From Fasciola hepatica (taxonomy: Eukaryota; Platyhelminthes; Trematoda; Plagiorchiida; Fasciolidae): a stretch of DNA of 64,000 nucleotides. Both the position numbers and the translations under genes were made by a program. Under the pieces are notes generated by a model. It worked only from the letters and a program-made list of their open reading frames with translations, ran no database searches and had not been told where the DNA came from. The DNA lies in the NCBI GenBank assembly GCA_948099385.1, contig CANUEZ040000206.1:1302001-1366000 (forward strand), in the 5' to 3' direction. Below, piece by piece: positions 24,242 through 37,772 of this stretch (its first letter is position 1; every line of letters starts with the position of its first letter).

Positions 24242-27200
24242 TTGTGGTTTGGGTGTTCGACTGACATTCGTTCACCCCAACCCTTGTTCGTGTCTCCGAG
24301 TGGGCTCTGTCCATGTGCAATGCTCATGATTCCCTCAGCGGATCAAACAGCTGTACAGTGTTTCATAATTTTCAATGGTCAGTTTCGTGGTCAAGCTGCA
24401 TGGAGAATCAAATTATACAAATCTACTCTGCTACTGCTCTATTGCATTGTATGAGCAATCTGTGTGGATTGTTCATAAGGGAATGCCTTGGTTTTACTTA
24501 GGCCCATAAATAGAGAAGTGATGGAACATAGGATTGGATCGGTGTGCGAGAATTTGGTTGTTACCGTTCAAAGCGAAAGCGAAAGCCGAATCCAATTTGG
24601 GGATTGTGCTATATCATGTAGTGTATATGTTGAACAAAGCGTTGGGACCCATATCGGATAGCCTTGTGGTTTGGGTGTTCGACTGACATTCGTTCACCCC
24701 AACCCTTGTTCGTGTCCCCGAGTGGGCTGTGTCCATGTGCAATGCTCATGATTCCCTTGGCGGATCAAACAGCTGTACAGTGTTTCCATAATTTTCAATG
24801 GTCAGTTTCGTGGTCAAGCTGCATGGAGAAACATATTATACAAATCTACTCTGCTACTGCTCTATTGCATTGTATGAGCAATCTGTGTGGATTGTTCATA
24901 AGGGAATGCCTTGGTTTTACTTAGGCCCATAAATAGAGAAGTGATGGAACATAGGATTGGTTTGGTGTGCGAGAATTTGGTTGTTACCATTCAAAGCGAA
25001 AGCAAAAGCCGAAGCCAATTTGGGGATTGTGCTATATCATGTAGTGTATATGTTGAACAAAGCGTTGAGACCCATATCGGATAGCCTTGTGGATTGTGTG
25101 TTCGACTGACATTCGTTCACCCCAACCCTTGTTCGTGTCTCCGAGTTGGCTCTGTCCATGTGCAATGCTCATGATTCCCTTAGCGGATCAAACAGCTGTA
25201 CAGTGCTTCATAATTTTCAATGGTCAGTTCAGTGTTCAAGCTGCATGGAGAATCAAATTATACAAATGTACACTGCTACTGCTCTATTGCATTGTATGAG
25301 CAATCTGTGTGGATTGTTCATAAGGGAATGCCTTGGTTTTACTTAGGCCCATAAATAGAGAATTGATGGTACATAGGATTGGATCGGTGTGCGAGAATTT
25401 GGTTGTTACCATTCAAAGCGAAATCGAAAGCCGAATCCAATTTGGGGATTGTGCTATATCATGTAGTGTATATGTTGAACAAAGCGTTGAGACCCATATC
25501 GGATAGCCTTGTGGTTTGGGTGTTCGACTGACATTCGTTCACCCCAACCCTTGTTCGTGTCTCCGAGTGGGCTCTGTCCATGTGCAATGCTCATGATTCC
25601 ATTAGCAGATCAAACAGCTGTACAGTGCTTCCATAATTTTCAATGGTCAGTTCAGTGTTCAAGCTGCATGGAGAATCATATTATACAAATCTACTCTGCT
25701 ACTGCTCTATTGCATTGTATGAGCAATCTGTGTGGATTGTTCATAAGGGAATGCCTTGGTTTTACTTAGGCCCATAAATAGAGAAGTGATGGAACATAGG
25801 ATTGGATCGGTGTGCGAGAATTCGGTTGTTACCGTTGAAAGCGAAAGCGAAAGCCGAAGCCAATTTGGGGATTGTGCTATATCATGTAGTGTATATGTTG
25901 AACAAAGCGTTGAGACCCATATCGGATAGCCTTGTGGTTTGGGTGTTCGACTGACATTCGTTCACCCCAACCCTTGTTCGTGTCTCCGAGTGGGCTCTGT
26001 CCATGTGCAATGCTCATGATTCCCTTGGCGGATCAAACAGCTGTACAGTGTTTCCATAATTTTCAATGGTCAGTTCAGTGTTGAAGCAGCATGGAGAAAC
26101 ATATTATACAAATCTACTCTGCTACTGCTCTATTGCATTGTATGAGCAATCTGTGTGGATTGTTCATAAGGGAATGCCTTGGTTTTACTTATGCCCATAA
26201 ATAGAGAAGTGATGGAACATAGGATTGGATTGTGGTGCGAGAATTTGGTTGTTACCATTCAAAGCGAAAGCGAAAGCCGAATCCAATTTGGGAATTGTGC
26301 TATATCATGTAGTGTATATGTTGAACAAAGCGTTGAGACCCATATCGGATAGCCTTGTGGTTTGGGTGTTCGACTGACATTCGTTCACCCCAACCCTTGT
26401 TCGTGTCCCCGAGTGGGCTCTGTCCATGTGCAATGCTCATGATTCCCTTGGCGGATCAAACAGCTGTACAGTTTTTCATAATTTTCAATTGTCAGTTCAG
26501 TGTTCAAGCTGCATGGAGAATCATATTATACAAATCTACTCTGCTACTGCTCTATTGCATTGTATGAGCAATCTGTGTGGATTGTTCATAAGGGAATGCC
26601 TTGGTTTTACTTAGGCCCATAAATAGAGAAGTGATGGAACATAGGATTGGATCGGTGTGCGAGAATTTGGTTGTTACCGTTGAAAGCGAAAGCGAAAGCC
26701 GAAGCCAATTTGGGGATTTTTGCTATATCATGTAGTGTATATGTTGAACAAAGCTTTGAGACCCATATCGGATAGCCTTGTGGTTTGGGTGTTCGACTGA
26801 CATTCGTTCACCCCAACCCTTGTTCGTGTCTCCGAGTGGGCTCTGTCCATGTGCAATGCTCATGATTCCCTTGGCGGATCAAACAGCTGTACAGTGCTTC
26901 CATAATTTCCAATCGTCAGTTCAGTGTTCAATCTGCATGGAGAATCATATTATACAAATCTACTCTGCTACTGCTCTATTGCATTGTATGAGCAATCTGT
27001 GTGGATTGTTCATAAGGGAATGCCTTGGTTTTACTTGGGCCCATAAATGGAGAATTGATGGTACATAGGATTGGATCGGTGTGCGAGAATTTGGTTGTTA
27101 CCATTCAAAGCGAAAGCGAACGCCGAAGCCAATTTGGGGATTGTGCTATATCATGTAGTGTATATGTTGAACAAAGCGTTGAGACCCATATGGGATAGCC

Positions 27201-28467
27201 TTGTGGTTTGGGTGTTCGACTGACATTCGTTCACCCCAACCCTTGTTCGTGTCTCCGAGTGGGCTCTGTCCATGTGCAATGCTCATGATTCCCTTAGCGG
27301 ATCAAACAGCTGTACAGTGCTTCCATAATTTTCAATGGTCAGTTCAGTGTTCAAGCTGCATGGAGAATCATATTATACAAATCTACTCTGCTACTGCTCT
27401 ATTGCATTGTATGAGCAATCTGTGTGGATTGTTCATAAGGGAATGCCTTGGTTTTACTCAGGCCCATAAATAGAGAAGTGATGGAACATAGGATTGGATC
27501 GGTGTGCGAGAATTTGGTTGTTACCATTCAAAGCGAAAGCGAAAGCCGAATCCAATTTGGGGATTGTGCTATATCATGTAGTGTATATGTTGAACAAAGC
27601 GTTGAGACCCATATCGGATAGCCTTGTGGTTTGGGTGTTCGACTGACATTCGTTCACCCCAACCCTTGTTCGTGTCCCCGAGTGGGCTCTGTCCATGTGC
27701 AATGCTCATGATTCCCTAAGCGGATCAAACAGCTGTACAGTGTTTCATAATTTTCAATGGTCAGTTTCGTGGTCAAGCTGCATGGAGAAACATATTATAC
27801 AAATCTACTCTGCTACTGCTCTATTGCATTGTATGAGCAATCTGTGTGGACTGTTCATAAGGGAATGCCTTGGTTTTACTTAGGCCCATAAATAGAGAAG
27901 TGATGGAACATAGGATTGGATCGGTGTGCGAGAATTTGGTTGTTTCCGTTCAAAGCGAAAGCGAAAGCCGAAGCCAATTTGGGGATTGTGCTATATCATG
28001 TAGTGTATATGTTGAACAAAGCGTTGAGACCCATATCGGATAGCCTTGTGGTTTGTGTGTTCGACTGACATTCGTTCACCCCAACCCTTGTTCGTGTCTC
28101 CGAGTGGGCTCTGTCCATGTGCAATGCTCATGATTCCCTTAGCGGATAAAACAGCTGTACAGTGCTTCATAATTTTCAATGGTCTGTTCAGTGTTCAAGC
28201 TGCATGGAGAATCATATTATACAAATCTACTCTGCTACTGCTCTATTGCATTGTATGAGCAATCTGTGTTGATTGTTCATAAGGGAATGCCTTGGTTTTA
28301 CTTAGGCCCATAAATAGAGAATTGATGGTACATAGGATTGGATCGGTGTGCGAGAATTTGGTTGTTACCATTCAAAGCGAAAGCGAAAGCCGAAGGCGAT
28401 TTGGGGATTGTGCTATATCATGTAGTGTATATGTTGAACAAAGCGTTGAGACCCATATCGGATAGCC
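24242..28467 (+). repeat. Domain of the -1 monomer subtype (422 bp)
   Basis: Units 24242, 25087, 26355, 27624 and 28046 have lost one C, reading 'ttcataatt' instead of 'ttccataatt'. I saw this subtype only in this 4.2-kb domain. The unit at 26355 also has 'acagtttttcat' and 'caattgtcag'. One further +1 change ('ggatttttgc', about 26717) restores the phase before 26778. The loss shifts the short open frame. Confidence 0.85.
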
Positions 28468-31400
28468 TTGTGGTTTGTGTGTTCGACTGACATTCGTTCA
28501 CCCCAACCCTTGTTCGTGTCTCCGAGTGGGCTCTGTCCATGTGCAATGCTCATCATTCCCTTAGCGGATCAAACAGCTGTACAGTGCTTCCATAATTTTC
28601 AATGGTCAGTTCAGTGTTCAAGCTGCATGGAGAATCATATTATACAAATCTACTCTGCTACTGCTCTATTGCATTGTATGAGCAATCTGTGTTGATTGTT
28701 CATAAGGGAATGCCTTGGTTTTACTTAGGCCCATAAATAGAGAAGTGATGGAACATAGGATTGAATCGGTGTGCGAGAATTTGGTTGTTACCGTTCAAAG
28801 CGAAAGCGAAAGCCGAAGGCGATTTGGGGATTGTGCTATATCACGTAGTGTATATGTTGAACAAAGCGTTGAGACCCATATGGGATAGCCTTGTGGTTTG
28901 GGTGTTCGACTGACATTCGTTCACCCCAACCCTTGTTCGTGTCTCCGAGTGGGCTCTGTCCATGTGCAATGCTCATGATTCCCCTAGCGGATCAAACAGC
29001 TGTACAGTGCTTCCATAATTTTCAATGGTCAGTTCAGTTTTCAAGCTGCATGTAGAATCATATTATACAAATCTACTCTGCTACTGCTCTATTGCATTGT
29101 ATGAGCAATCTGTGTGGATTGTTCATAAGGGAATGCCTTGGTTTTACTTAGGCCCATAAATAGAGAAGTGATGGAACATAGGATTGGATCGGTGTGCGAG
29201 AATTCGGTTGTTACCATTCAAAGCGAATGCGAAAGCCGAAGCCAATTTGGGGATTGTGCTATATCATGTAGTGTATATGTTGAACAAAGCGTTGAGACCC
29301 ATATCGGATAGCCTTGTGGTTTGGGTGTTCGACTGACATTCGTTCACCCCAACCCTTGTTCGTGTCTCCGAGTGGGCTCTGTCCATGTGCAATGCTCATG
29401 ATTCCATTAGCGGATCAAACAGCTGTACAGTGCTTCCATAATTTCCAATGGTCAGTTCAGTGTTCAAGCTGCATGGAGAATCATATTATACAAATCTACT
29501 CTGCTACTGCTCTATTGCATTGTATGAGCAATCTGTGTGGATTGTTCATAAGGGAATGCCTTGGTTTTACTTAGGCCCATAAATAGAGAAGTGATGAAAC
29601 ATAGGATTGGATCGGTGTGCGAGAATTTGGTTGTTGCCGTTCAAAGCGAAAGCGAAAGCCGAAGCCAATTTGGGGATTGTCCTATATCACGTAGTGTATA
29701 TGTTGAACAAAGCGTTGAGACCCATATGGGATAGCCTTGTGGTTTGGGTGTTCGACTGACATTCGTTCACCCCAACCCTTGTTCGTGTCTCCGAGTGGGC
29801 TCTGTCCATGTGCAATGCTCATGATTCCCTTGGCGGATCAAACAGCTGTACAGTGTTTCCATAATTTTCAATGGTCACTTCCATGGTCAAGCTGCATGGA
29901 GAATCATATTATACAAATCTACTCTGCTACTGCTCTATTGCATTGTATGAGCAATCTGTGTGGATTGTTCATAAGGGAATGCCTTGGTTTTACTTAGGCC
30001 CATAAATAGAGAAGTGATGGAACATAGGATTGGATCGGTGTGCGAGAATTTGGTTGTTACCATTCAAAGCGAATGCGAAAGCCGAATCCAATTTGGGGAT
30101 TGTGCTATATCATGTAGTGTATATGTTGAACAAAGCGTTGAGACCCATATCGGATAGCCTTGTGGTTTGGGTGTTCGACTGACATTCGTTCACCCCAACC
30201 CTTGTTCGTGTCTCCGAGTGGGCTCTGTCCATGTGCAATGCTCATGATTCCCTTAGCGGATCAAACAGCTGTACAGTGCTTCTATAATTTTCAATGGTCA
30301 GTTCCGTGGTCAAGCTGCATGGAGAATCATATAATACAAATCTACTCTGCTACTGCTCTATTGCATTGTATGAGCAATCTGTGTGGATTGTGCATAAGGG
30401 AATGCCTTGGTTTTACTTAGGCCCATAAATAGAGAAGTGATGGAACATAGGATTGGATCGGTGTGCGAGAATTTGGTTGTTACCATTCAAAGCGAAAGCG
30501 AAATCCGAAGCCAATTTGGGGATTGTGCTATATCATGTAGTGTATATGTTGAACAAAGCGTTGAGACCCATATGGGATAGCCTTGTGGTTTGGGTGTTCG
30601 ACTGACATTCGTTCACCCCAACCCTTGTTCGTGTCTCCGAGTGGGCTCTGTCCATGTGCAATGCTCATGTTTCCCTTAGCGGATCAAACAGCTGTACAGT
30701 GCTTCCATAATTTTCAATGGTCAGTTCCGTGTTCAAGCTGCATGGAGAATCATATTATACAAATCTACTCTGCTACTGCTCTATTGCATTGTATGAGCAA
30801 TCTGTGTGGACTGTTCAAAAGGGAATGCCTTGGTTTTACTTAGGCCCATAAATAGAGAAGTGATGGAACATAGGATTGGATCGGTGTGCGAGAATTTGGT
30901 TGTTACCGTTCAAAGCGAAAGCGAAAGCCGAATCCAATTTGGGGATTGTGCTTTATCATATAGTGTATATGTTGAACAAATCGTTGAGACCCATATCGGA
31001 TAGCCTTGTGGTTTGGGTGTTCGACTGACATTCGTTCACCCAACCCTTGTTCGTGTCTCCGAGTGGGCTCTGTCCATGTGCAATGCTCATGATTCCCTTA
31101 GCGGATCAAACAGCTGTACAGTGCTTCCATAATTTCCAATGGTCAGTTCAGTGTTCAAGCTGCATGGAGAATCATATTATACAAATCTACTCTGCTACTG
31201 CTCTCTTGCATTGTATGAGCAATCTGTGTGGATTGTTCAAAAGGGAATGCCTTGGTTTTACTTAGGCCCATAAATAGAGAAGTGATGGAACATAGGATTG
31301 GATCGGTGTGCGAGAATTTGGTTGTTACCGTTCAAAGCGAAAGCGAAAGCCGAAGCCAATTTGGGGATTGTGCTATATCACGTAGTGTATATGTTGAACA

Positions 31401-33419
31401 AAGCGTTCAGACCCATATGGGATAGCCTTGTGGTTTGGGTGTTCGACTGACATTCGTTCACCCCAACCCTTGTTCGTGTCTCCGAGTGGGCTCTGTCCAT
31501 GTGCAATGCTCATGATTCCCTTAGCGGATCAAACAGCTGTACAGTGCTTCCATAATTTCCAATGGTCAGTTCAGTGTTCAAGCTGCATGGAGAATCATAT
31601 TATACAAATCTACTCTGCTACTGCTCTATTGCATTGTATGAGCAATCTGTGTGGATTGTTCATAAGGGAATGCCTTGGTTTTACTTAGGCCCATAAATAG
31701 AGAAGTGATGGAACATAGGATTGAATCGGTGTGCGAGAATTTGGTTGTTACCGTTCAAAGCGAAATCGAAAGCCGAATCCAATTTGGGGATTGTGCTATA
31801 TCACGTAGTGTATATGTTGAACAAAGCGTTGAGACCCATATCGGATAGCCTTGTGGTTTGGGTGTTCAACTGACATTCGTTCACCCCAACCCTTGTTCGT
31901 GTCTCCGAGTGGGCTCTGTCCATGTGCAATGCTCATGTTTCCCTTAGCGGATCAAACAGCTGTACAGTGCTTCCATAATTTTCAATGGTCAGTTCAGTGT
32001 TCAAGCTGCATGGAGAATCATATTATACAAATCTACTCTGCTACTGCTCTATTGCATTGTATGAGCAATCTGTGTGGATTGTTCATAAGGGAATGCCTTG
32101 GTTTTACTTAGGCCCATAAATAGAGAAGTGATGGAACATAGGATTGGATCGGTGTGCGAGAATTTGGTTGTTACCGTTCAAAGCGAAAGCGAAAGCCGAA
32201 GGCGATTTGGGGATTGTGCTATATCATGTAGTGTATATGTTGAACAAAGCGTTCAGACCCATATGGGATAGCCCTGTGATTTGGGTGTTCGACTGACATT
32301 CGTTCACCCCAACCCTTGTTCGTGTCTCCGAGTGGGCTCTGTCCATGTGCAATGCTCATGATTCCCTTAGCGGATCAAACAGCTGTACAGTGCTTCTATA
32401 ATTTTCAATGGTCAGTTCAGTGTTCAAGCTGCATGGAGAATCATATTATACAAATCTACTCTGCTACTGCTCTATTGCATTGTATGAGCAATCTGTGTGG
32501 ATTGTTCATAAGGGAATGCCTTGGTTTTACTTAGGCCCATAAATAGAGAAGTGATGGAACATAGGATTGGATCGGTGTGCGAGAATTTGGTTGTTATCGT
32601 TGAAAGCGAAAGCGAAAGCCGAAGCCAATTTGGGGATTGTGCTATATCATGTAGTGTATATGTTGAACAAAGCGTTCAGACCCATATCGGATAGCCTTGT
32701 GGTTTGGGTGTTCGACTGACATTCGTTCACCCCAACCCTTGTTCGTGTCTCCGAGTGGGCTCTGTCCATGTGCAATGCTCATGATTCCCTTAGCGGATCA
32801 AACAACTGTACAGTGCTTCCATAATTTTCAATGGTCAGTTCAGTGTTCAAGCTGCATGGAGAATCATATTATACAAATCTACTCTGCTACTGCTCTATTG
32901 CATTGTATGAGCAATCTGTGTGGATTGTTCATAAGGGAATGCCTTGGTTTTACTTAGGCCCATAAATAGAGAAGTGATGGAACATAGGATTGAATCGGTG
33001 TGCGAGAATTTGGTTGTTACCATTCAAAGCGAATGCGAAAGCCGAAGCCAATTTGGGGATTGTGCTATATCATGTAGTGTATATGTTGAACAAAGCGTTG
33101 AGACCCATATCGGATAGCCTTGTGGTTTGGGTGTTCGACTGACATTCGTTCACCCCAACCCTTGTTCGTGTCTCCGAGTGGGCTCTGTCCATGTGCAATG
33201 CTCATGATTCCCTTAGCGGATCAAACAGCTGTACAGTGTTTCCATAATTTTCAATGGTCAGTTCCGTGGTCAAGCTGCATGGAGAAACATATTATGCAAA
33301 TGTACTCTGCTACTGCTCTATTGCATTGTATGAGCAATCTGTGTGGATTGTTCATAAGGGAATGCCTTGGTTTTACTTAGGCCCATAAATAGAGAAGTGA
33401 TGGAACATAGGATTGGATC

Positions 33420-36400
33420 GGTGTGCGAGAATTTGGTTGTTATCGTTGAAAGCGAAAGCGAAAGCCGAAGCCAATTTGGGGATTGTGCTATATCATGTAG
33501 TGTATATGTTGAACAAAGCGTTGAGACCCATATCGGATAGCCTTGTTGTTTGGGTGTTCGACTGACATTCGTTCACCCCAACCCTTGTTCGTGTCTCCGA
33601 GTGGGCTCTGTCCATGTGCAATGCTCATGATTCCCTTAGCGGATCAAACAGCTGTACAGTGCTTCTATAATTTTCAATGGTCAGTTCAGTGGTCAAGCTG
33701 CATGGAGAATCATATAATACAAATCTACTCTGCTACTGCTCTATTGCATTGTATGAGCAATCTGTGTGGATTGTTCAAAAGGGAATGCCTTGGTTTTACT
33801 TAGGCCCATAAATAGAGAAGTGATGAAACATAGGATTGGTTTGGTGTGCGAGAATTTGGTTGTTACCGTTCAAAGCGAAAGCGAAAGCCGAAGCCAATTT
33901 GGGGATTGTGCTATATCATGTAGTGTATATGTTGAACAAAGCGTTGAGACCCATATCGGATAGCCTTGTGGTTTGGGTGTTCGACTGACATTCGTTCACC
34001 CCAACCCTTGTTCGTGTCTCCGAGTGGGCTCTGTCCATGTGCAATGCTCATGATTCCCTTAGCGGATCAAACAGCTGTACAGTGCTTCCATAATTTTCAA
34101 TGGTCACTTCCATGGTCAAGCTGCATGGAGAATCATATTATACAAATCTACTCTGCTACTGCTCTATTGCATTGTATGAGCAATCTGTGTGGACTGTTCA
34201 TAAGGGAATGCCTTGGTTTTACTTAGGCCCATAAATAGAGAAGTGATGGAACATAGGATTGGATTGTGGTGCGAGAATTTGGTTGTTACCATTCAAAGCG
34301 AATGCGAAAGCCGAATCCAATTTGGGGATTGTGCTTTATCATATAGTGTATATGTTGAACAAATCGTTGAGACCCATATCGGATAGCCTTGTGGTTTGGG
34401 TGTTCGACTGACATTCGTTCACCCCAACCCTTGTTCGTGTCTCCGAGTGGGCTCTGTCCATGTGCAATGCTCATGATTCCCTTAGCGGATCAAACAGCTG
34501 TACAGTGCTTCCATAATTTTCAATGGTCACTTCCATGGTCAAGCTGCATGGAGAATCATATTATACAAATCTACTCTGCTACTGCTCTATTGCATTGTAT
34601 GAGCAATCTGTGTGGATTGTTCAAAAGGGAATGCCTTGGTTTTACTTAGGCCCATAAATAGAGAAGTGATGGAACATAGGATTGGATCGGTGTGCGAGAA
34701 TTTGGTTGTTATCGTTGAAAGCGAAAGCGAAAGCCGAAGCCAATTTGGGGATTGTGCTATATCATGTAGTGTATATGTTGAACAAAGCGTTGAGACCCAT
34801 ATCGGATAGCCTTGTTGTTTGGGTGTTCGACTGACATTCGTTCACCCCAACCCTTGTTCGTGTCTCCGAGTGGGCTCTGTCCATGTGCAATGCTCATGAT
34901 TCCCTTAGCGGATCAAACAGCTGTACAGTGCTTCTATAATTTTCAATGGTCAGTTCAGTGGTCAAGCTGCATGGAGAATCATATAATACAAATCTACTCT
35001 GCTACTGCTCTATTGCATTGTATGAGCAATCTGTGTGGATTGTTCAAAAGGGAATGCCTTGGTTTTACTTAGGCCCATAAATAGAGAAGTGATGAAACAT
35101 AGGATTGGTTTGGTGTGCGAGAATTTGGTTGTTACCGTTCAAAGCGAAAGCGAAAGCCGAAGCCAATTTGGGGATTGTGCTATATCATGTAGTGTATATG
35201 TTGAACAAAGCGTTGAGACCCATATCGGATAGCCTTGTGGTTTGGGTGTTCGACTGACATTCGTTCACCCCAACCCTTGTTCGTGTCTCCGAGTGGGCTC
35301 TGTCCATGTGCAATGCTCATGATTCCCTTAGCGGATCAAACAGCTGTACAGTGCTTCCATAATTTTCAATGGTCAGTTCCGTGTTCAAGCTGCATGGAGA
35401 ATCATATTATACAAATCTACTCTGCTACTGCTCTATTGCATTGTATGAGCAATCTGTGTGGACTGTTCATAAGGGAATGCCTTGGTTTTACTTAGGCCCA
35501 TAAATAGAGAAGTGATGGAACATAGGATTGGATTGTGGTGCGAGAATTTGGTTGTTACCATTCAAAGCGAATGCGAAAGCCGAAGCCAATTTGGGGATTG
35601 TGCTATATCATGTATTGTATATGTTGAACAAATCGTTGAGACCCATATCGGATAGCCTTGTGGTTTGGGTGTTCGACTGACATTCGTTCACCCCAACCCT
35701 TGTTCGTGTCTCCGAGTGGGCTCTGTCCATGTGCAATGCTCATGATTCCCTTAGCGGATCAAACAGCTGTACAGTGCTTCCATAATTTTCAATGGTCACT
35801 TCCATGGTCAAGCTGCATGGAGAATCATATTATACAAATCTACTCTGCTACTGCTCTATTGCATTGTATGAGCAATCTGTGTGGATTGTTCAAAAGGGAA
35901 TGCCTTGGTTTTACTTAGGCCCATAAATAGAGAAGTGATGGAACATAGGATTGGATCGGTGTGCGAGAATTTGGTTGTTATCGTTGAAAGCGAAAGCGAA
36001 AGCCGAAGCCAATTTGGGGATTGTGCTATATCATGTAGTGTATATGTTGAACAAAGCGTTGAGACCCATATCGGATAGCCTTGTTGTTTGGGTGTTCGAC
36101 TGACATTCGTTCACCCCAACCCTTGTTCGTGTCTCCGAGTGGGCTCTGTCCATGTGCAATGCTCATGATTCCCTTAGCGGATCAAACAGCTGTACAGTGC
36201 TTCTATAATTTTCAATGGTCAGTTCAGTGGTCAAGCTGCATGGAGAATCATATAATACAAATCTACTCTGCTACTGCTCTATTGCATTGTATGAGCAATC
36301 TGTGTGGATTGTTCAAAAGGGAATGCCTTGGTTTTACTTAGGCCCATAAATAGAGAAGTGATGAAACATAGGATTGGTTTGGTGTGCGAGAATTTGGTTG

Positions 36401-37220
36401 TTACCGTTCAAAGCGAAAGCGAAAGCCGAAGCCAATTTGGGGATTGTGCTATATCATGTAGTGTATATGTTGAACAAAGCGTTGAGACCCATATCGGATA
36501 GCCTTGTGGTTTGGGTGTTCGACTGACATTCGTTCACCCCAACCCTTGTTCGTGTCTCCGAGTGGGCTCTGTCCATGTGCAATGCTCATGATTCCCTTAG
36601 CGGATCAAACAGCTGTACAGTGCTTCCATAATTTTCAATGGTCAGTTCCGTGTTCAAGCTGCATGGAGAATCATATTATACAAATCTACTCTGCTACTGC
36701 TCTATTGCATTGTATGAGCAATCTGTGTGGACTGTTCATAAGGGAATGCCTTGGTTTTACTTAGGCCCATAAATAGAGAAGTGATGGAACATAGGATTGG
36801 ATTGTGGTGCGAGAATTTGGTTGTTACCATTCAAAGCGAATGCGAAAGCCGAATCCAATTTGGGGATTGTGCTTTATCATATAGTGTATATGTTGAACAA
36901 ATCGTTGAGACCCATATCGGATAGCCTTGTGGTTTGGGTGTTCGACTGACATTCGTTCACCCCAACCCTTGTTCGTGTCTCCGAGTGGGCTCTGTCCATG
37001 TGCAATGCTCATGATTCCCTTAGCGGATCAAACAGCTGTACAGTGCTTCCATAATTTTCAATGGTCACTTCCATGGTCAAGCTGCATGGAGAATCATATT
37101 ATACAAATCTACTCTGCTACTGCTCTATTGCATTGTATGAGCAATCTGTGTGGATTGTTCAAAAGGGAATGCCTTGGTTTTACTTAGGCCCATAAATAGA
37201 GAAGTGATGGAACATAGGAT
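33420..37220 (+). repeat. Three-monomer higher-order repeat, three copies (1,269 bp)
   Basis: Units 33543, 34812 and 36081 share 'ccttgttgtttggg', 'cttctataatt' and 'catataatacaa', and each is preceded by 'gttatcgttgaaagc'. Units 34389, 35658 and 36927 share 'gtcacttccatgg' and 'ttcaaaagggaatg', and each is preceded by 'gattgtggtgcgag'. Units 33966, 35235 and 36504 lie between them. The copies are mosaics. The middle unit of the first group has 'tcacttccatgg' but the other two have 'tcagttccgtgttc'. The lead-in 'gctttatcatatag' is shared by copies 1 and 3 (about 34334 and 36872) but not by copy 2. Confidence 0.88.
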
Positions 37221-37772
37221 TGGATCGGTGTGCGAGAATTTGGTTGTTACCGTTCAAAGCGAAAGCGAAAGCCGAAGCCAATTTGGGGATTGTGCTATAT
37301 CACGTAGTGTATATGTTGAACAAAGCGTTGAGACCCATATCGGATAGCCTTGTGGTTTGGGTGTTCGACTGGCATTCGTTCACCCCAACCCTTGTTCGTG
37401 TCTCCGAGTGGGCTCTGTCCATGTGCAATGCTCATGATTCCCTTAGCGGATCAAACAGCTGTACAGTGCTTCCATAATTTTCAATGGTCAGTTCAGTGTT
37501 CAAGCTGCATGGAGAATCATATTATACAAATCTACTCTGCTACTGCTCTATTGCATTGTATGAGCAATCTGTGTGGATTGTTCATAAGGGAATGCCTTGG
37601 TTTTACTTAGGCCCATAAATAGAGAAGTGATGGAACATAGGATTGGATCGGTGTGCGAGAATTTGGTTGTTACCGTTCAAAGCGAAATCGAAAGCCGAAT
37701 CCAATTTGGGGATTGTGCTATATCACGTAGTGTATATGTTGAACAAAGCGTTGAGACGCATATCGGATAGCC

